A stretch of 64,000 nt of DNA from Lysobacter_K sp038248955 (lineage in GTDB: Bacteria > Pseudomonadota > Gammaproteobacteria > Xanthomonadales > Xanthomonadaceae). This document shows, piece by piece, positions 44,627-55,474 of this stretch (positions are counted from its first letter, which is position 1; every line of letters begins with the position of its first letter). A model generated the notes under the pieces. That model saw nothing but the letters and a program-made list of their open reading frames with translations. It was not told the DNA's origin and searched no databases. Made by a program: the position numbers and the translations under genes. The stretch spans positions 1-64,000 of the forward strand of contig JBBRWW010000002.1 of the NCBI GenBank assembly GCA_038248955.1. The letters are read 5' to 3'.

Positions 44627-47600
44627 ATGGGCTTCAACCTGTCGGAATGGTCGCTGCGCCATCGCAGCCTGATCGTTTACGCGATGCTGGTGCTGGCGAT
44701 CGTCGGCGCGATGTCCTACCTCAAGCTCGGCCGCAGCGAGGATCCCTCGTTCACCTTCAAGGTGATGGTGGTGCGCACGCAATGGCCGGGCGCGACCGCC
44801 GAGGAGGTGGCGCAGCAGGTTACCGAGCGCATCGAAAAGAAGCTGATGGAGACCGGCAAGTACCAGTTCGTGCGTTCGTACTCGCGCGCTGGCGAGTCGC
44901 AGGTGATCTTCGCCGCGCGTGATTCGATGCGTTCCCGGGAAGTGCCGGAGCTGTGGTACCAGGCGCGCAAGAAGATCGCCGACCTCAAGCCGACGCTGCC
45001 GCGCGACGTCGTCGGGCCGTTGTTCAACGACGAGTTCGGCGACACGTTTGGCAACATCTACGCGCTGACCGGCGAGGGCCCTTCGACTTCGACTTCGGCG
45101 TCGTCTACGCCCAGGACGGGCTTCGACTACGCGGTCATGAAGGACTATGCCGACCGCGTGCAGCTGGCGCTGCAGAACGTGCCGGACGTGGGCAAGATCG
45201 AGCTGTTCGGCGTCCAGGACGAGAAGATCTGGGTCGAGCTGGCGAACACCAGGCTCGCCACGCTCGGCGTGCCGGTCAGCGCGGTGAAGGAGGCACTCGA
45301 CCAGCAGAACGCCCTGGTGCCGGCCGGGTTCTTCGAGACCGCCAGCAGCCGCGTGGCGCTGCGCGTCGACGGTCGCTTCACCTCGGTCGAGCAGATCCGC
45401 GCGTTCCCGATCCGGGTCGGCGACCGCACGTTCCGGCTTGGCGATGTCGCCGAGGTGCACCGCGGTTTCGCCGATCCGCCCGCCCCGCGGATGCGCTTCA
45501 TGGGCCAGGACGCGATCGGCATCGGCGTGGCGATGCGCGATGGCGGTGACATCCTGCGGCTGGGCAAGACGCTCGAGAAGGAATTCTCGGCACTGCAGAA
45601 GACCCTGCCGGCCGGCATGGAGCTGCGCAAGGTCTCCGACCAGCCCGCGGCGGTGGAGGAGTCGGTCGGCGAGTTCGTGCAGGTGCTCAGCGAAGCGGTC
45701 GCGATCGTGCTGCTGGTGAGCTTCTTCTCGCTGGGCCTGCGCACCGGCCTGGTGGTGGCGCTGTCGATCCCGCTGGTATTGGCGATGACGTTCGCCGGGA
45801 TGCAGTTTTTCGGTGTCGGCCTGCACAAGATCTCGCTCGGCGCGCTCGTGTTGTCGCTGGGCCTGCTGGTTGACGACGCGATCATCGCCGTGGAGATGAT
45901 GGCGATCAAGATGGAGCAGGGCCTCAGCCGGGTGAAGGCGGCCGCGTTCGCGTGGGACTCCACCGCGTTCCCGATGCTGACCGGCACCCTGATCACCGCC
46001 GCCGGCTTCCTGCCGATCGCGACCGCGGCGTCGGGCACCGGCGAGTACACGCGTTCGCTGTTCCAGGTGGTGACCATCGCGCTGCTGATGTCGTGGATCG
46101 CCGCGGTCGCGTTCATCCCGTACCTCGGCGACAAGCTGTTGCCGGACTTCCAGCATGCCGCCGCGGCGCCGAAGCCCGGCTCGCTGGCCGCGCGCTGGCA
46201 GGCGCTGCGCCTGCGCTGGGCCGACCGCCATCCCGCCCTGCACGACGTGATTGCGCCGAAGGCGGCGATCGATGGCCAGGCCCACGACCCGTATGCCTCG
46301 AAGTTCTACCGCCGGTTCCGCGGCTGGGTGACCTGGTGCGTGCGTTACCGCAAGACCGTCATCGCGGTCACGCTGGCCGCGTTCGTGGCGGCGGTGCTGC
46401 TGTTCCGCTTCGTGCCGCAGCAGTTCTTCCCGGACGCGGTGCGCCCCGAGCTGATGGTCGACATGGAACTGGCCGAAGGCAGCTCGCTGCGAGCGACCAC
46501 CGAGCAGGTGCAACGTCTGGAAGCGATTCTCAAGCAGCGCAAGGACCTGGCCAACTACGTGTCCTACGTCGGCACCGGTTCGCCGCGCTTTTACCTGCCG
46601 CTGGACCAGCAGCTGCCGGCGGCGAATTTCGCCCAGTTCGTGTTGATGCCCAAGGACATCGCCGCGCGCGAGGCGATCCGCACGTGGATGATCGCCGACG
46701 TGATCCCGCGCTTCCCGGAACTGCAGATGCGCGTCACGCGGCTGGAGAACGGCCCGCCGGTGGGCTATCCGGTGCAGCTGCGCGTGTCGGGCGAGCACAT
46801 CGACCAGGTCCGCAAGCTCGCCTACCAGGTGCAGCAGGAGCTGCGCGCGAACCCGCACGTCGCCAACGTCAACCTCGATTGGGACGAGCCCAGCAAGGTC
46901 GTGCGCCTGCACGTCGACCAGGACCGTGCGCGCGCGCTGGGGATCAGCTCGCAGCAACTGGCGCAGTTCCTGTCCCGTTCGCTGTCGGGCTCGCACATCA
47001 GCACCTACCGCGAGGGCAATGAGCTGGTCGAGATGCTGCTGCGCGGACCGGAGCCCGAGCGCCTGCAGCTGGACATGCTCGGCAGCCTCGCGGTGCCCAC
47101 CGCCAGTGGCCAGAGCGTGTCGCTGGCGCAGATCGCCACGCTCGAGGACGGCTTCGAGGAAGGCATCATCTGGCACCGCGATCGCGAGCCGACGATGACC
47201 GTGCGCGCCGACATCTATGACGGCACCCAGCCGGACTCGGTGATGGCGCAGGTCGCGCCGGCGCTCGACGCGATCCGCGCCACGCTGCCGTACGGATACG
47301 CGATCGAGGTCGGTGGCACCGTGGAGGATTCCGCGCGCGGCCAGGACTCGATCAAGGCTGGCATGCCGCTGTTCCTGTTCGCGGTGTTCACCCTGCTGAT
47401 GCTGCAGCTGCGCAGCTTCTCGCGCAGCGTGATGGTGCTGCTGACCGCGCCACTGGGGCTGATCGGCGTGACGCTGTTCCTGCTCGTTTTCCAGGTGCCG
47501 TTCGGATTCGTGGCCATGCTGGGCACGATCGCGCTGTCGGGCATGATCATGCGCAACTCGGTGATCCTGGTGGACCAGATCGAGCAGGATCGTGGCGACG

Positions 47601-47833
47601 GCCGCGAACCGTGGCAGGCGATCGTCGAGGCGACGGTGCGCCGCTTCCGGCCGATCGTGCTGACCGCGCTGGCATCGATCCTGGCGATGATCCCGCTGTC
47701 GCGCAGTGCGTTCTTCGGGCCGATGGCGGTGGCGATCATGGGCGGGCTGCTGGTGGCGACCGTGTTGACCCTGCTGTTCCTGCCGGCGCTGTACGCGGCG
47801 TGGTTCAAGGTGAAGGTGCCGGACGACGCTTGA
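44627..47833 (+). CDS. RND efflux transporter permease (HAE1/TriC-like)
   Basis: 1068-residue proton-driven pump of the resistance-nodulation-division superfamily. Seen: N-terminal FNLSEWSLRHRSLIVYAMLV, the porter-domain motif SYSRAGESQVIFAARD, the TM4 proton-relay LVLSLGLLVDDAIIAVEMMA, QRKDLANYVSYVGTGSPRFY-like stretches, LPLDQQLPAANFAQFVLMPK, and RRFRPIVLTALASILAMIPL near the end, with the usual twelve membrane helices. A Ser/Thr-rich insert (STSTSASSTPRTG, about residue 153) interrupts the first porter domain. Lacks an outer-membrane partner gene in its operon; TolC (40.4 kb) is the natural candidate. Toxic compound or metal substrates unknown. Confidence 0.94.
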   Translation: MGFNLSEWSLRHRSLIVYAMLVLAIVGAMSYLKLGRSEDPSFTFKVMVVRTQWPGATAEEVAQQVTERIEKKLMETGKYQFVRSYSRAGESQVIFAARDSMRSREVPELWYQARKKIADLKPTLPRDVVGPLFNDEFGDTFGNIYALTGEGPSTSTSASSTPRTGFDYAVMKDYADRVQLALQNVPDVGKIELFGVQDEKIWVELANTRLATLGVPVSAVKEALDQQNALVPAGFFETASSRVALRVDGRFTSVEQIRAFPIRVGDRTFRLGDVAEVHRGFADPPAPRMRFMGQDAIGIGVAMRDGGDILRLGKTLEKEFSALQKTLPAGMELRKVSDQPAAVEESVGEFVQVLSEAVAIVLLVSFFSLGLRTGLVVALSIPLVLAMTFAGMQFFGVGLHKISLGALVLSLGLLVDDAIIAVEMMAIKMEQGLSRVKAAAFAWDSTAFPMLTGTLITAAGFLPIATAASGTGEYTRSLFQVVTIALLMSWIAAVAFIPYLGDKLLPDFQHAAAAPKPGSLAARWQALRLRWADRHPALHDVIAPKAAIDGQAHDPYASKFYRRFRGWVTWCVRYRKTVIAVTLAAFVAAVLLFRFVPQQFFPDAVRPELMVDMELAEGSSLRATTEQVQRLEAILKQRKDLANYVSYVGTGSPRFYLPLDQQLPAANFAQFVLMPKDIAAREAIRTWMIADVIPRFPELQMRVTRLENGPPVGYPVQLRVSGEHIDQVRKLAYQVQQELRANPHVANVNLDWDEPSKVVRLHVDQDRARALGISSQQLAQFLSRSLSGSHISTYREGNELVEMLLRGPEPERLQLDMLGSLAVPTASGQSVSLAQIATLEDGFEEGIIWHRDREPTMTVRADIYDGTQPDSVMAQVAPALDAIRATLPYGYAIEVGGTVEDSARGQDSIKAGMPLFLFAVFTLLMLQLRSFSRSVMVLLTAPLGLIGVTLFLLVFQVPFGFVAMLGTIALSGMIMRNSVILVDQIEQDRGDGREPWQAIVEATVRRFRPIVLTALASILAMIPLSRSAFFGPMAVAIMGGLLVATVLTLLFLPALYAAWFKVKVPDDA

Positions 47834-47928
47834 GGGCCATTGCACAGGCGCGGCCGCGATTCGCCCCGCGTGGGCGCCGGCATCGGTGATCGACCGACGA
47901 CGGCCAAGCGGGGCAGTCGCGCAGCTCG

Positions 47929-49218
47929 CTAGCTGGCCAGCAATCGGGCGCGCAGCGCCAGGTAGTCGTCCGCCAGCGGCTCGGCGCTGGCCGGCCGCGC
48001 CATCATCGCGGCGAGCGCCGGCGGCAGTTCGAGCGCATGGCCGACCAGCGGTTCGACGATCGTCTCGAACTTCGCCGGGTGGGCGGTGGCGACCACCGCC
48101 CACGGCCGCGTGTCGCCGGATGCGCGCAGTTGCTCGAGCAGGTGCAGGCCGGTCGCGGTATGCGGGCAGGGCACCACGCCATGGCGCGCGGGCGCATGGC
48201 CGATGGTGGCGCGGATCGTGGCGTCGTCGACCGCCGTGGCGGTCATTGCCGCGCGCAACGTGTCGTCGTCGTGGTGCCAGTGGCGCAGGCGTTCGAAGTT
48301 GCTCGGCGCACCGACATCCATCGCATTGGCCAGCGTGGTACGGCCCGCTTGCGGCGCATACGGTTCGCCGTCGAAGTAGCGCGGCAGCACATCATTGGCG
48401 TTGGTGGCCAGGCGGATCTCGCCGATCGGCGATCCAGTGCTCCGGGCAACCCACGCAGCGGCGGCATTGCCAAGGTTGCCGGTCGGCACGATGAAATTGA
48501 GCGGCTGGCCCTGCACGGCGGCGAACGCGGCGGCCGCGTGCGCGTAGTACGCGACCTGCGGCATCAGCCGGCCGAGGCTGATGCTGTTCGCCGATCCCAG
48601 CGGCGCGCGGCGACGCAGGTCCTCGTCGTTCAATGCCTGCTTGGCAAGGCGCTGGCAGTCGTCGAAGCTCCCGGCGACGCGGAACGCGCGCACGTTGTCG
48701 CCCCAGCACCCGAGTCCATGCGCCTGCCGCGGCGACACGCGGCCATCGGGATACAGGATCACCACCCGGAAGCCGGGACGGCGGTGGAACGCGGCCGCGA
48801 CCGCCGCTCCGGTATCGCCAGAGGTCGCGACCAGGATGGTGGTTGGCGGCGCATCATCGGGACGCAGCGCTTCCAGCGCGACGGCCAGGAAGCGCGCACC
48901 GAAGTCCTTGAACGCCGCGGTCGGGCCGTGGAACAACTCCAGCAGCCAGTCGCCGGGATCGGCCAGCGGCTGCAGCGGCGCCGGGAAGCCGTAGGCGTGC
49001 GCACAGAGTTCGCCGAGGCGGTCGCGCAACCGCGAGCCCTCGAAGTACGGCGCGAGCACGTCGCTCGCCGTCGCCGCCAGCGACGCACGCAGGGGCAAGG
49101 CGGTCGCTGCCGGCAAGCGCTCGGGCACGAACAATCCGCCATCGGGCGCCAGCCCTGCGACGAGCGCCGTGTCGATGCCGACCGCCCCCGTGCCACCGCG
49201 CGTGCTGAGGAAGTTCAT
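47929..49218 (-). CDS. thrC: Threonine synthase ThrC
   Basis: 429-residue PLP enzyme converting O-phosphohomoserine to threonine. Seen: MNFLSTRGGTGAVGIDTALV, LLELFHGPTAAFKDFGARFL with the PLP Lys in the F-K-D-F-G motif, TILVATSGDTGAAVAAAFHR, YPDGRVSPRQAHGL, the phosphate loop VPTGNLGNAAAAWVA, and HTATGLHLLEQL. The start at 49218 lines up with the family (an upstream ATG at 49236 is less likely). The order thrB-thrC on the minus strand, 14 bases apart, marks a threonine operon; no thrA is in the window. Confidence 0.95.
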   Translation of the reverse strand: MNFLSTRGGTGAVGIDTALVAGLAPDGGLFVPERLPAATALPLRASLAATASDVLAPYFEGSRLRDRLGELCAHAYGFPAPLQPLADPGDWLLELFHGPTAAFKDFGARFLAVALEALRPDDAPPTTILVATSGDTGAAVAAAFHRRPGFRVVILYPDGRVSPRQAHGLGCWGDNVRAFRVAGSFDDCQRLAKQALNDEDLRRRAPLGSANSISLGRLMPQVAYYAHAAAAFAAVQGQPLNFIVPTGNLGNAAAAWVARSTGSPIGEIRLATNANDVLPRYFDGEPYAPQAGRTTLANAMDVGAPSNFERLRHWHHDDDTLRAAMTATAVDDATIRATIGHAPARHGVVPCPHTATGLHLLEQLRASGDTRPWAVVATAHPAKFETIVEPLVGHALELPPALAAMMARPASAEPLADDYLALRARLLAS

Positions 49219-49232
49219 GGCCCGATCCCGGG

Positions 49233-50240
49233 TCATGCGCCGTCGTCGGGGCGGGGCTGGGCGAAGTCCCGATCGGCATCGATGTCGGAAGCATCACCCG
49301 CCATCACCTCGGCGCGCGGCCCGTCAACCGGTGACACGGTTGCCCGCGAGTCGAAGCCGGCATCGGCAAACCCCGCGCGCATGGCCGGCGCGGCGGCCTC
49401 GGCATCGGCGCGCGACGCGAACCACGCGAACACGCTGGGGCCGGCGCCGGAAATGCTCGCGCCGAGCGCGCGGTGGTCCAGCGCGGCGGCCTTGACCGCG
49501 GCGAAGCCCGGGATCAGCGGCGCGCGGCGGGGTTCGACCAGCACGTCGTGCAGGCCGTCGCGGATCAGCTCGGCGTCGCCGCGCTGCAGGCCGGTCAGGA
49601 ACAGCGCCAGGTGCGCGCTCTGCGCGACCACCAGCGGCAACGGGTAGGGCTCGGCGAGCACCGCGCGCGCACGGCGGGTCTCCAGCACCTGGTCGGGGTG
49701 GACGACGACGCAGTGCAGCCACTCGGGCACGGCCAGCGCGATCATGCGCGTGGAGGTCGCCAGCACCATGCCACCGAGCAGCATCGGCGCGACGTTGTCG
49801 CCATGCCGGCTGCCGCTGGACACCGCCTCGCCATCGAGCGCGAACGGGTACAGCGCCGCGCGCGGCAACGGGGCATCCAGCAGCGCGTTCGCCGCGACCA
49901 GCGCCGCCACGCACGACGCCGCCGAACCACCGAGGCCCGACCCGAGCGGGATGCCCTTGTCGAGTTCGACGGCGAAACCATGGGCCAATCCGAGTCTCTC
50001 GCGCAGCGCCTGCAATGCGCGCCCCGCGGTGTTGAGTTCGGCCTGCAGCGGCAATGAGGCGGCGCCACCGGCGGTGCCGCGGATCGCGTCGATGCGCACC
50101 ACCGGCGCGTCGATGCGTCGCACCGTGGCGACGTCGCGCGGGCCCGCGATCGCGTGGCCGAGCAGGTCGAAGCCGACCGCGATGTTGCCGACGCTGGCCG
50201 GCGCGAAGGCGCGCATTGCGTCGTGTCGATGGGCGTTCAT
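49233..50240 (-). CDS. thrB: Homoserine kinase ThrB
   Basis: 335-residue GHMP kinase phosphorylating homoserine. Seen: APASVGNIAVGFDLLGHAIA, the phosphate-binding loop DKGIPLGSGLGGSAASCVAA, SGSRHGDNVAPMLLGGMVLA, and the third motif ALGASISGAGPSVFAWF. The chosen Met at 50240 fits the family; the frame opens at 50306. The C-terminal 30 residues (VDGPRAEVMAGDASDIDADR) are not conserved. It precedes thrC by 14 bases. Transcription would start in the 260-base gap shared with the divergent thiC leader. Confidence 0.95.
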   Translation of the reverse strand: MNAHRHDAMRAFAPASVGNIAVGFDLLGHAIAGPRDVATVRRIDAPVVRIDAIRGTAGGAASLPLQAELNTAGRALQALRERLGLAHGFAVELDKGIPLGSGLGGSAASCVAALVAANALLDAPLPRAALYPFALDGEAVSSGSRHGDNVAPMLLGGMVLATSTRMIALAVPEWLHCVVVHPDQVLETRRARAVLAEPYPLPLVVAQSAHLALFLTGLQRGDAELIRDGLHDVLVEPRRAPLIPGFAAVKAAALDHRALGASISGAGPSVFAWFASRADAEAAAPAMRAGFADAGFDSRATVSPVDGPRAEVMAGDASDIDADRDFAQPRPDDGA

Positions 50241-50500
50241 GGCGCTGCTCCTGCTGCCTGTGCGGTCGCCAGGCCGGGGCCGTGCGGGTCTGGTGGGTGG
50301 CGGCAATCGCGCCGACGCGGCCTGAGGGCATGCGGGCGAGCGACCCCGCGGGAGTCGGGTGGGTGCGCATTATCGGCGCATTGCCTGGCCAGCGGATCGG
50401 CGTGGTGGCGGATCGGGCGTTCTTGGCGCCGCAGCGCACCACGACCGGGGCAATCGGCCCTGGCTGGCCCCGCCGGCGCCGGCGTGGTGAAATGCGCGTT

Positions 50501-50620
50501 GAAGCGGGGGTACCGCGGCTCCCAGACAGGAGCCCCGGTTGAGACAGTCCCTTCGAACCTGATGCGGGCAAGGCGGCACGACTCCGACGAGTCGACCCCC
50601 CAACCGCCGTAGGAAGCTTC
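50501..50620 (+). ncRNA. TPP riboswitch (THI element) of thiC
   Basis: P1 is closed by GAAGC (50501-50505) and GCTTC (50616-50620). Inside are the conserved TTGAGA (a variant of CTGAGA) with the CCCTTCGAACCTGAT block and CGCCGTAGGAAGC at the end, the usual order of a thiamine pyrophosphate aptamer. An extended P3a-type arm (around 50570-50605) is present. It lies 146 bases before thiC. It should lower thiC expression when TPP is abundant; no T-rich terminator is visible, so control of translation initiation is more likely. Confidence 0.92.
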
Positions 50621-50765
50621 GCCGGACCGGCTCGCCGTGTCCGCGCGCCGCCGCTTCGTCCGCGCCGCGGTGACAGTCGCTGCGAGAGTGTCCAACGCGC
50701 CGCCGCGCGCGACGACCTTCGCAGAGGAGGTCACCGCCCTACGCAACGCAACTGGACGAATTTCA

Positions 50766-52643
<1,878 letters not shown>

Positions 52644-52795
52644 GCCGGGCGGCGTTGTTCGCCGCCGGGATCCGGACGCGGGCATGGCGCATGGTCGTTA
52701 CGCGCCGACCGCGTCGCCCACCGTGTCAACTGGTCGGCCGGGGTCGGCGCCGGGCGCTGCTGTGTACGATATGCGCGAGCCACCAGGGTCGAAAA

Positions 52796-53794
52796 ATGAA
52801 ATTACCCGCGCCATTCATCCAGTTGCCGTTGTGCTTTGACGCCGCGCTGCTCGCCGCGGAGGTCGGCGCATTGGGCGAGCGGCCCTGGCGTCCGCATCCG
52901 CAGGGGTTTGCGGGCAATTCGATGCTGCCGCTGGTGGCCGTTGGCGGCGATCCGGCCAACGAGGCATTCAGCGGCGCGATGCAGCCCACTGCGGAACTGC
53001 AGCGCTGCCCGTACCTGATGCAGGTCCATGCCAGCCTGGGCGCCACGGTGGGCCGCAGCCGGTTGATGCGGCTTTCGGGCAATGCCGAGGTCAAGCGTCA
53101 CGTCGACCAGGGGTATTACTGGATCGAACGGGTGCGCGTCCACGTCCCGATCGTGACCCAGCCCACGGTGCGGTTCGAGTGCGGCGACGCGGCGGTCAAC
53201 ATGGCCCAGGGGGAGTGCTGGATCTTCGACACCTGGCGCCAGCACCGCGTCATCAATGCCGCCGAGCAGTCACGCATCCACCTGGTCATCGATACCGTCG
53301 GGGGCGGCGAGTTCTGGCGCCTGGTGGACCAGGGGCGGGCGCCTTCGACGAGACCCGGCGCGGACTGGCAGCCGCGGCTGGTGCCGCCGCCGCCGGGGCC
53401 GGGGCCGTCGTTCGCCCTGGAGACTGTCAACCTCCCCTCGGTCATGAGCCCGTGGGAAATGGACGCGCATTTCAGCCTGCTGTTTTGCGAGGTAGTGGCG
53501 CACCCGCAACTTGGCGTGGTGCGCCAGCTCACCGCGGATCTGTCGCGAACCTGGCGCGGGCTGTGGGCGCGGTTCGGGACGACGCCTGCGGGGCAGCCGC
53601 ATTACCAGGCGGCGCTCGACCAGTACATTGCCCGCGTCCGCGGCCCGGCCCAGACCCTGGCACTGCAAAACGAGATCCACTGGTTCAGCGCGATGATGAC
53701 GATGATCGGCAAGCCCGCCGTCGGATCGCACGCACAAGCCGCCGCGCAGGTCGCCCGGCCGCTCGGGAACCCGGCGCCAGGGGCGGCGCGGTGA
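52796..53794 (+). CDS. Aspartyl/asparaginyl beta-hydroxylase-like 2-oxoglutarate oxygenase
   Basis: 332-residue protein with an Asp_Arg_Hydrox-type double-stranded beta helix (about residues 80-190), an Fe(II)/2-oxoglutarate oxygenase fold. Seen: RSRLMRLSGNAEVKRHVDQG, giving the first metal His and Asp (H-x-D), FECGDAAVNMAQGECWIFDT, WRQHRVINAAEQSRIHLVID with the second His and the 2-oxoglutarate Arg. The C-terminal 130 residues have no known domain (Pro-rich stretch, then FSLLFCEVVAHPQLGVVRQL). The open frame begins at 52217; the Met at 52796 is chosen because it begins the homologous part. Its TGA stop overlaps the GTG of a sulfotransferase, so both proteins are probably made together. Substrate unknown. 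Confidence 0.82.
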   Translation: MKLPAPFIQLPLCFDAALLAAEVGALGERPWRPHPQGFAGNSMLPLVAVGGDPANEAFSGAMQPTAELQRCPYLMQVHASLGATVGRSRLMRLSGNAEVKRHVDQGYYWIERVRVHVPIVTQPTVRFECGDAAVNMAQGECWIFDTWRQHRVINAAEQSRIHLVIDTVGGGEFWRLVDQGRAPSTRPGADWQPRLVPPPPGPGPSFALETVNLPSVMSPWEMDAHFSLLFCEVVAHPQLGVVRQLTADLSRTWRGLWARFGTTPAGQPHYQAALDQYIARVRGPAQTLALQNEIHWFSAMMTMIGKPAVGSHAQAAAQVARPLGNPAPGAAR

Positions 53795-54642
53795 CTCCAG
53801 CGCCTGATCCGGTGTTCGACCGCCCGGTATTCATCGTGTCCACGCCGCGGTCCGGTTCGACGTTGCTGTTCGAGACGTTGGCGCGCGCGCCGGGGCTCTA
53901 CACCATCGGTGGCGAAAGCCATCAACTGATCGAATCCATCCCGGGATTGGGCATCCAGTCGCGCGGGTTCTCGTCCAACCGGCTGCTCGAAGCGGACGCC
54001 GTGCCGGACATCGCGACGGAATTGCGCCGGCGTTTCCACGCCAACATGCGCGACCGCGACGGCAACGGCGTGCCGCCCGGGAACGAACGTTTCCGGATGC
54101 TGGAAAAGACCCCGAAGAACTCCCTGCGCATCCCGTTCCTGCTCAAGGTGTTTCCCGAGGCGCGCTTCGTCTTCCTGTACCGCGATCCGCGCCAGGTGCT
54201 GGCGAGCATGATCGAGGCCTGGACGTCCGGACGGTTCAAGACCTATGTGGGCTTGCCGGGCTGGCCGATGCCGTATTGGGCGCTGCTGTTGACCCCCGGG
54301 TGGCAGGCGCTGGCCGGCAAGCCATTGGCCGCGGTCGTCGCCGGGCAATGGCAGGCGGCGACCAGCGTGCTGCTGGACGACCTCGCGACGCTGGCGCCGG
54401 AGCGCTGCCAGACGATCCGCTATGGCGACTTCATCGCCGATCCGGCGGCGGAGATTGGCCGCCTGTGTGCAGGCCTCGGCCTGGAATGGGACCGTCCACT
54501 GGCGGGCGCGCTGCCGTTGGCGCGCCACACGGTCACCCCTCCCGACCCGAACAAATGGCGCGTCCACGCCAGCGAAATCGAGGCGGTGATGCCTGGCCTG
54601 CTCGCCGCGATCGAACGTGCCGAGCGCACCGTGGGGGGCTGA
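53791..54642 (+). CDS. Sulfotransferase family protein
   Basis: 283-residue sulfotransferase of the Sulfotransfer_3 type, moving a sulfonate group from PAPS to an acceptor hydroxyl or amine. Seen: the 5'-phosphosulfate loop VSTPRSGSTLLFETL (about residues 16-30), the 3'-phosphate motif RFVFLYRDPRQVLASMIEAW (R-D-P-R-x3-A-S), and WQAATSVLLDDLATLAPERC. TPGWQALAGKPLAAVVAGQW is also conserved in the family. It starts with GTG, 4 bases overlapping the hydroxylase-like gene. The acceptor is unknown; the coupled pair suggests it acts on a hydroxylated product of its partner (inference). Confidence 0.87.
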   Translation: MTPAPDPVFDRPVFIVSTPRSGSTLLFETLARAPGLYTIGGESHQLIESIPGLGIQSRGFSSNRLLEADAVPDIATELRRRFHANMRDRDGNGVPPGNERFRMLEKTPKNSLRIPFLLKVFPEARFVFLYRDPRQVLASMIEAWTSGRFKTYVGLPGWPMPYWALLLTPGWQALAGKPLAAVVAGQWQAATSVLLDDLATLAPERCQTIRYGDFIADPAAEIGRLCAGLGLEWDRPLAGALPLARHTVTPPDPNKWRVHASEIEAVMPGLLAAIERAERTVGG

Positions 54643-54659
54643 GCGCCCACGGCCTCGCC

Positions 54660-54723
54660 AAGGTCAGAACTTGCCAATCGTTGAACTTGCCAAGCTCAGA
54701 ACTTGCCAGGTTTAGAACTTGGG
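54660..54723. repeat. Four 16-bp tandem repeats at the ppa stop codon
   Basis: Units 54660-54675, 54676-54691, 54692-54707 and 54708-54723 share the core GAACTTGCC (GAACTTGGG in the last). The last unit contains the final codons and stop of ppa on the minus strand; the other three look like copies of that end extended into the untranslated region. They lie between the convergent sulfotransferase and ppa genes. Confidence 0.85.
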
Positions 54724-55260
54724 CTTGTCGGTGCTGTCGTCGTAGCGTTGGATCGAATCGGCCAGCACCGCCTTGGCTTCGGCCGCATTGCCCCAGCCAT
54801 CGAGCCTGACCCACTTGTCCTTCTCCAGGTCCTTGTAGTGCTGGAAGAAGTGGCCGATGCGCTCCAGCCAGTGCGGACTCACCTTCTCGATGTCGTCGAT
54901 GTGGCTGTAGCCGGCGAACACCTTGTCGACCGGAACGGCAAGGATCTTCTCGTCGCTGCCGGCCTCGTCGCTCATCCGCAACACGCCGACCGGGCGGCAG
55001 CGGATCACCGAACCGGGGATCAGCGGCAGCGGCAGGATCACCAGCACGTCGGCCGGATCGCCATCGCCGCACAGGGTATGCGGCACGTAGCCGTAGTTGC
55101 ATGGGTAGCGCATCGGCGTGGACAGGATGCGGTCGACGAAGATCGCGCCCGTCGCCTTGTCGACCTCGTACTTGACCGGCTCGGCGTCCTTGGGGATTTC
55201 GATGATGACGTTGATCTCATCGGGCGGGTTGTTGCCGGTGGGGACGAGGTCCAGGCCCAT
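54712..55260 (-). CDS. ppa: Inorganic pyrophosphatase Ppa (family I)
   Basis: 182-residue soluble enzyme hydrolysing PPi to phosphate. Seen: NNPPDEINVIIEIPKDAEPV with the catalytic pocket Lys/Glu, GAIFVDRILSTPMRYPCNYG, the family I signature CGDGDPADVLVILPLPLIPG (three metal-binding Asp), and DEAGSDEKILAVPVDK. The length is normal. The final codons lie in the last unit of the 16-bp repeat array. It is divergent from an orphan ATP-grasp gene and 1.7 kb from the membrane pyrophosphatase hppA. Confidence 0.97.
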   Translation of the reverse strand: MGLDLVPTGNNPPDEINVIIEIPKDAEPVKYEVDKATGAIFVDRILSTPMRYPCNYGYVPHTLCGDGDPADVLVILPLPLIPGSVIRCRPVGVLRMSDEAGSDEKILAVPVDKVFAGYSHIDDIEKVSPHWLERIGHFFQHYKDLEKDKWVRLDGWGNAAEAKAVLADSIQRYDDSTDKPKF

Positions 55261-55474
55261 GGGTTACTCCAGGTTTGTGCGCCGTGGCGCCACGTTCCCC
55301 GGAAAAGGGCGGGCAGCACGAGGCGGGGTCACAAGGCCGCGCATTCTACGCGGCCGCGTGCTGCACTGCACAAGCCTTGCGGCAGCAGGCCTCGGGGGCC
55401 GGCCGCTGCTGCCCTGCCCCGGAGGTCGTCGCCGACCGCGGCCTCAGAGGGCGGGCCATTGCGTATTACCCCTC

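Noticed and set aside
44264..48103. 1279-codon open frame on the minus strand across the RND genes
   Set aside because: It is antisense to two well-supported pump proteins, is rich in Arg/His/Gln/Asp repeats typical of the shadow frame of GC-rich genes, and has no recognisable domain.
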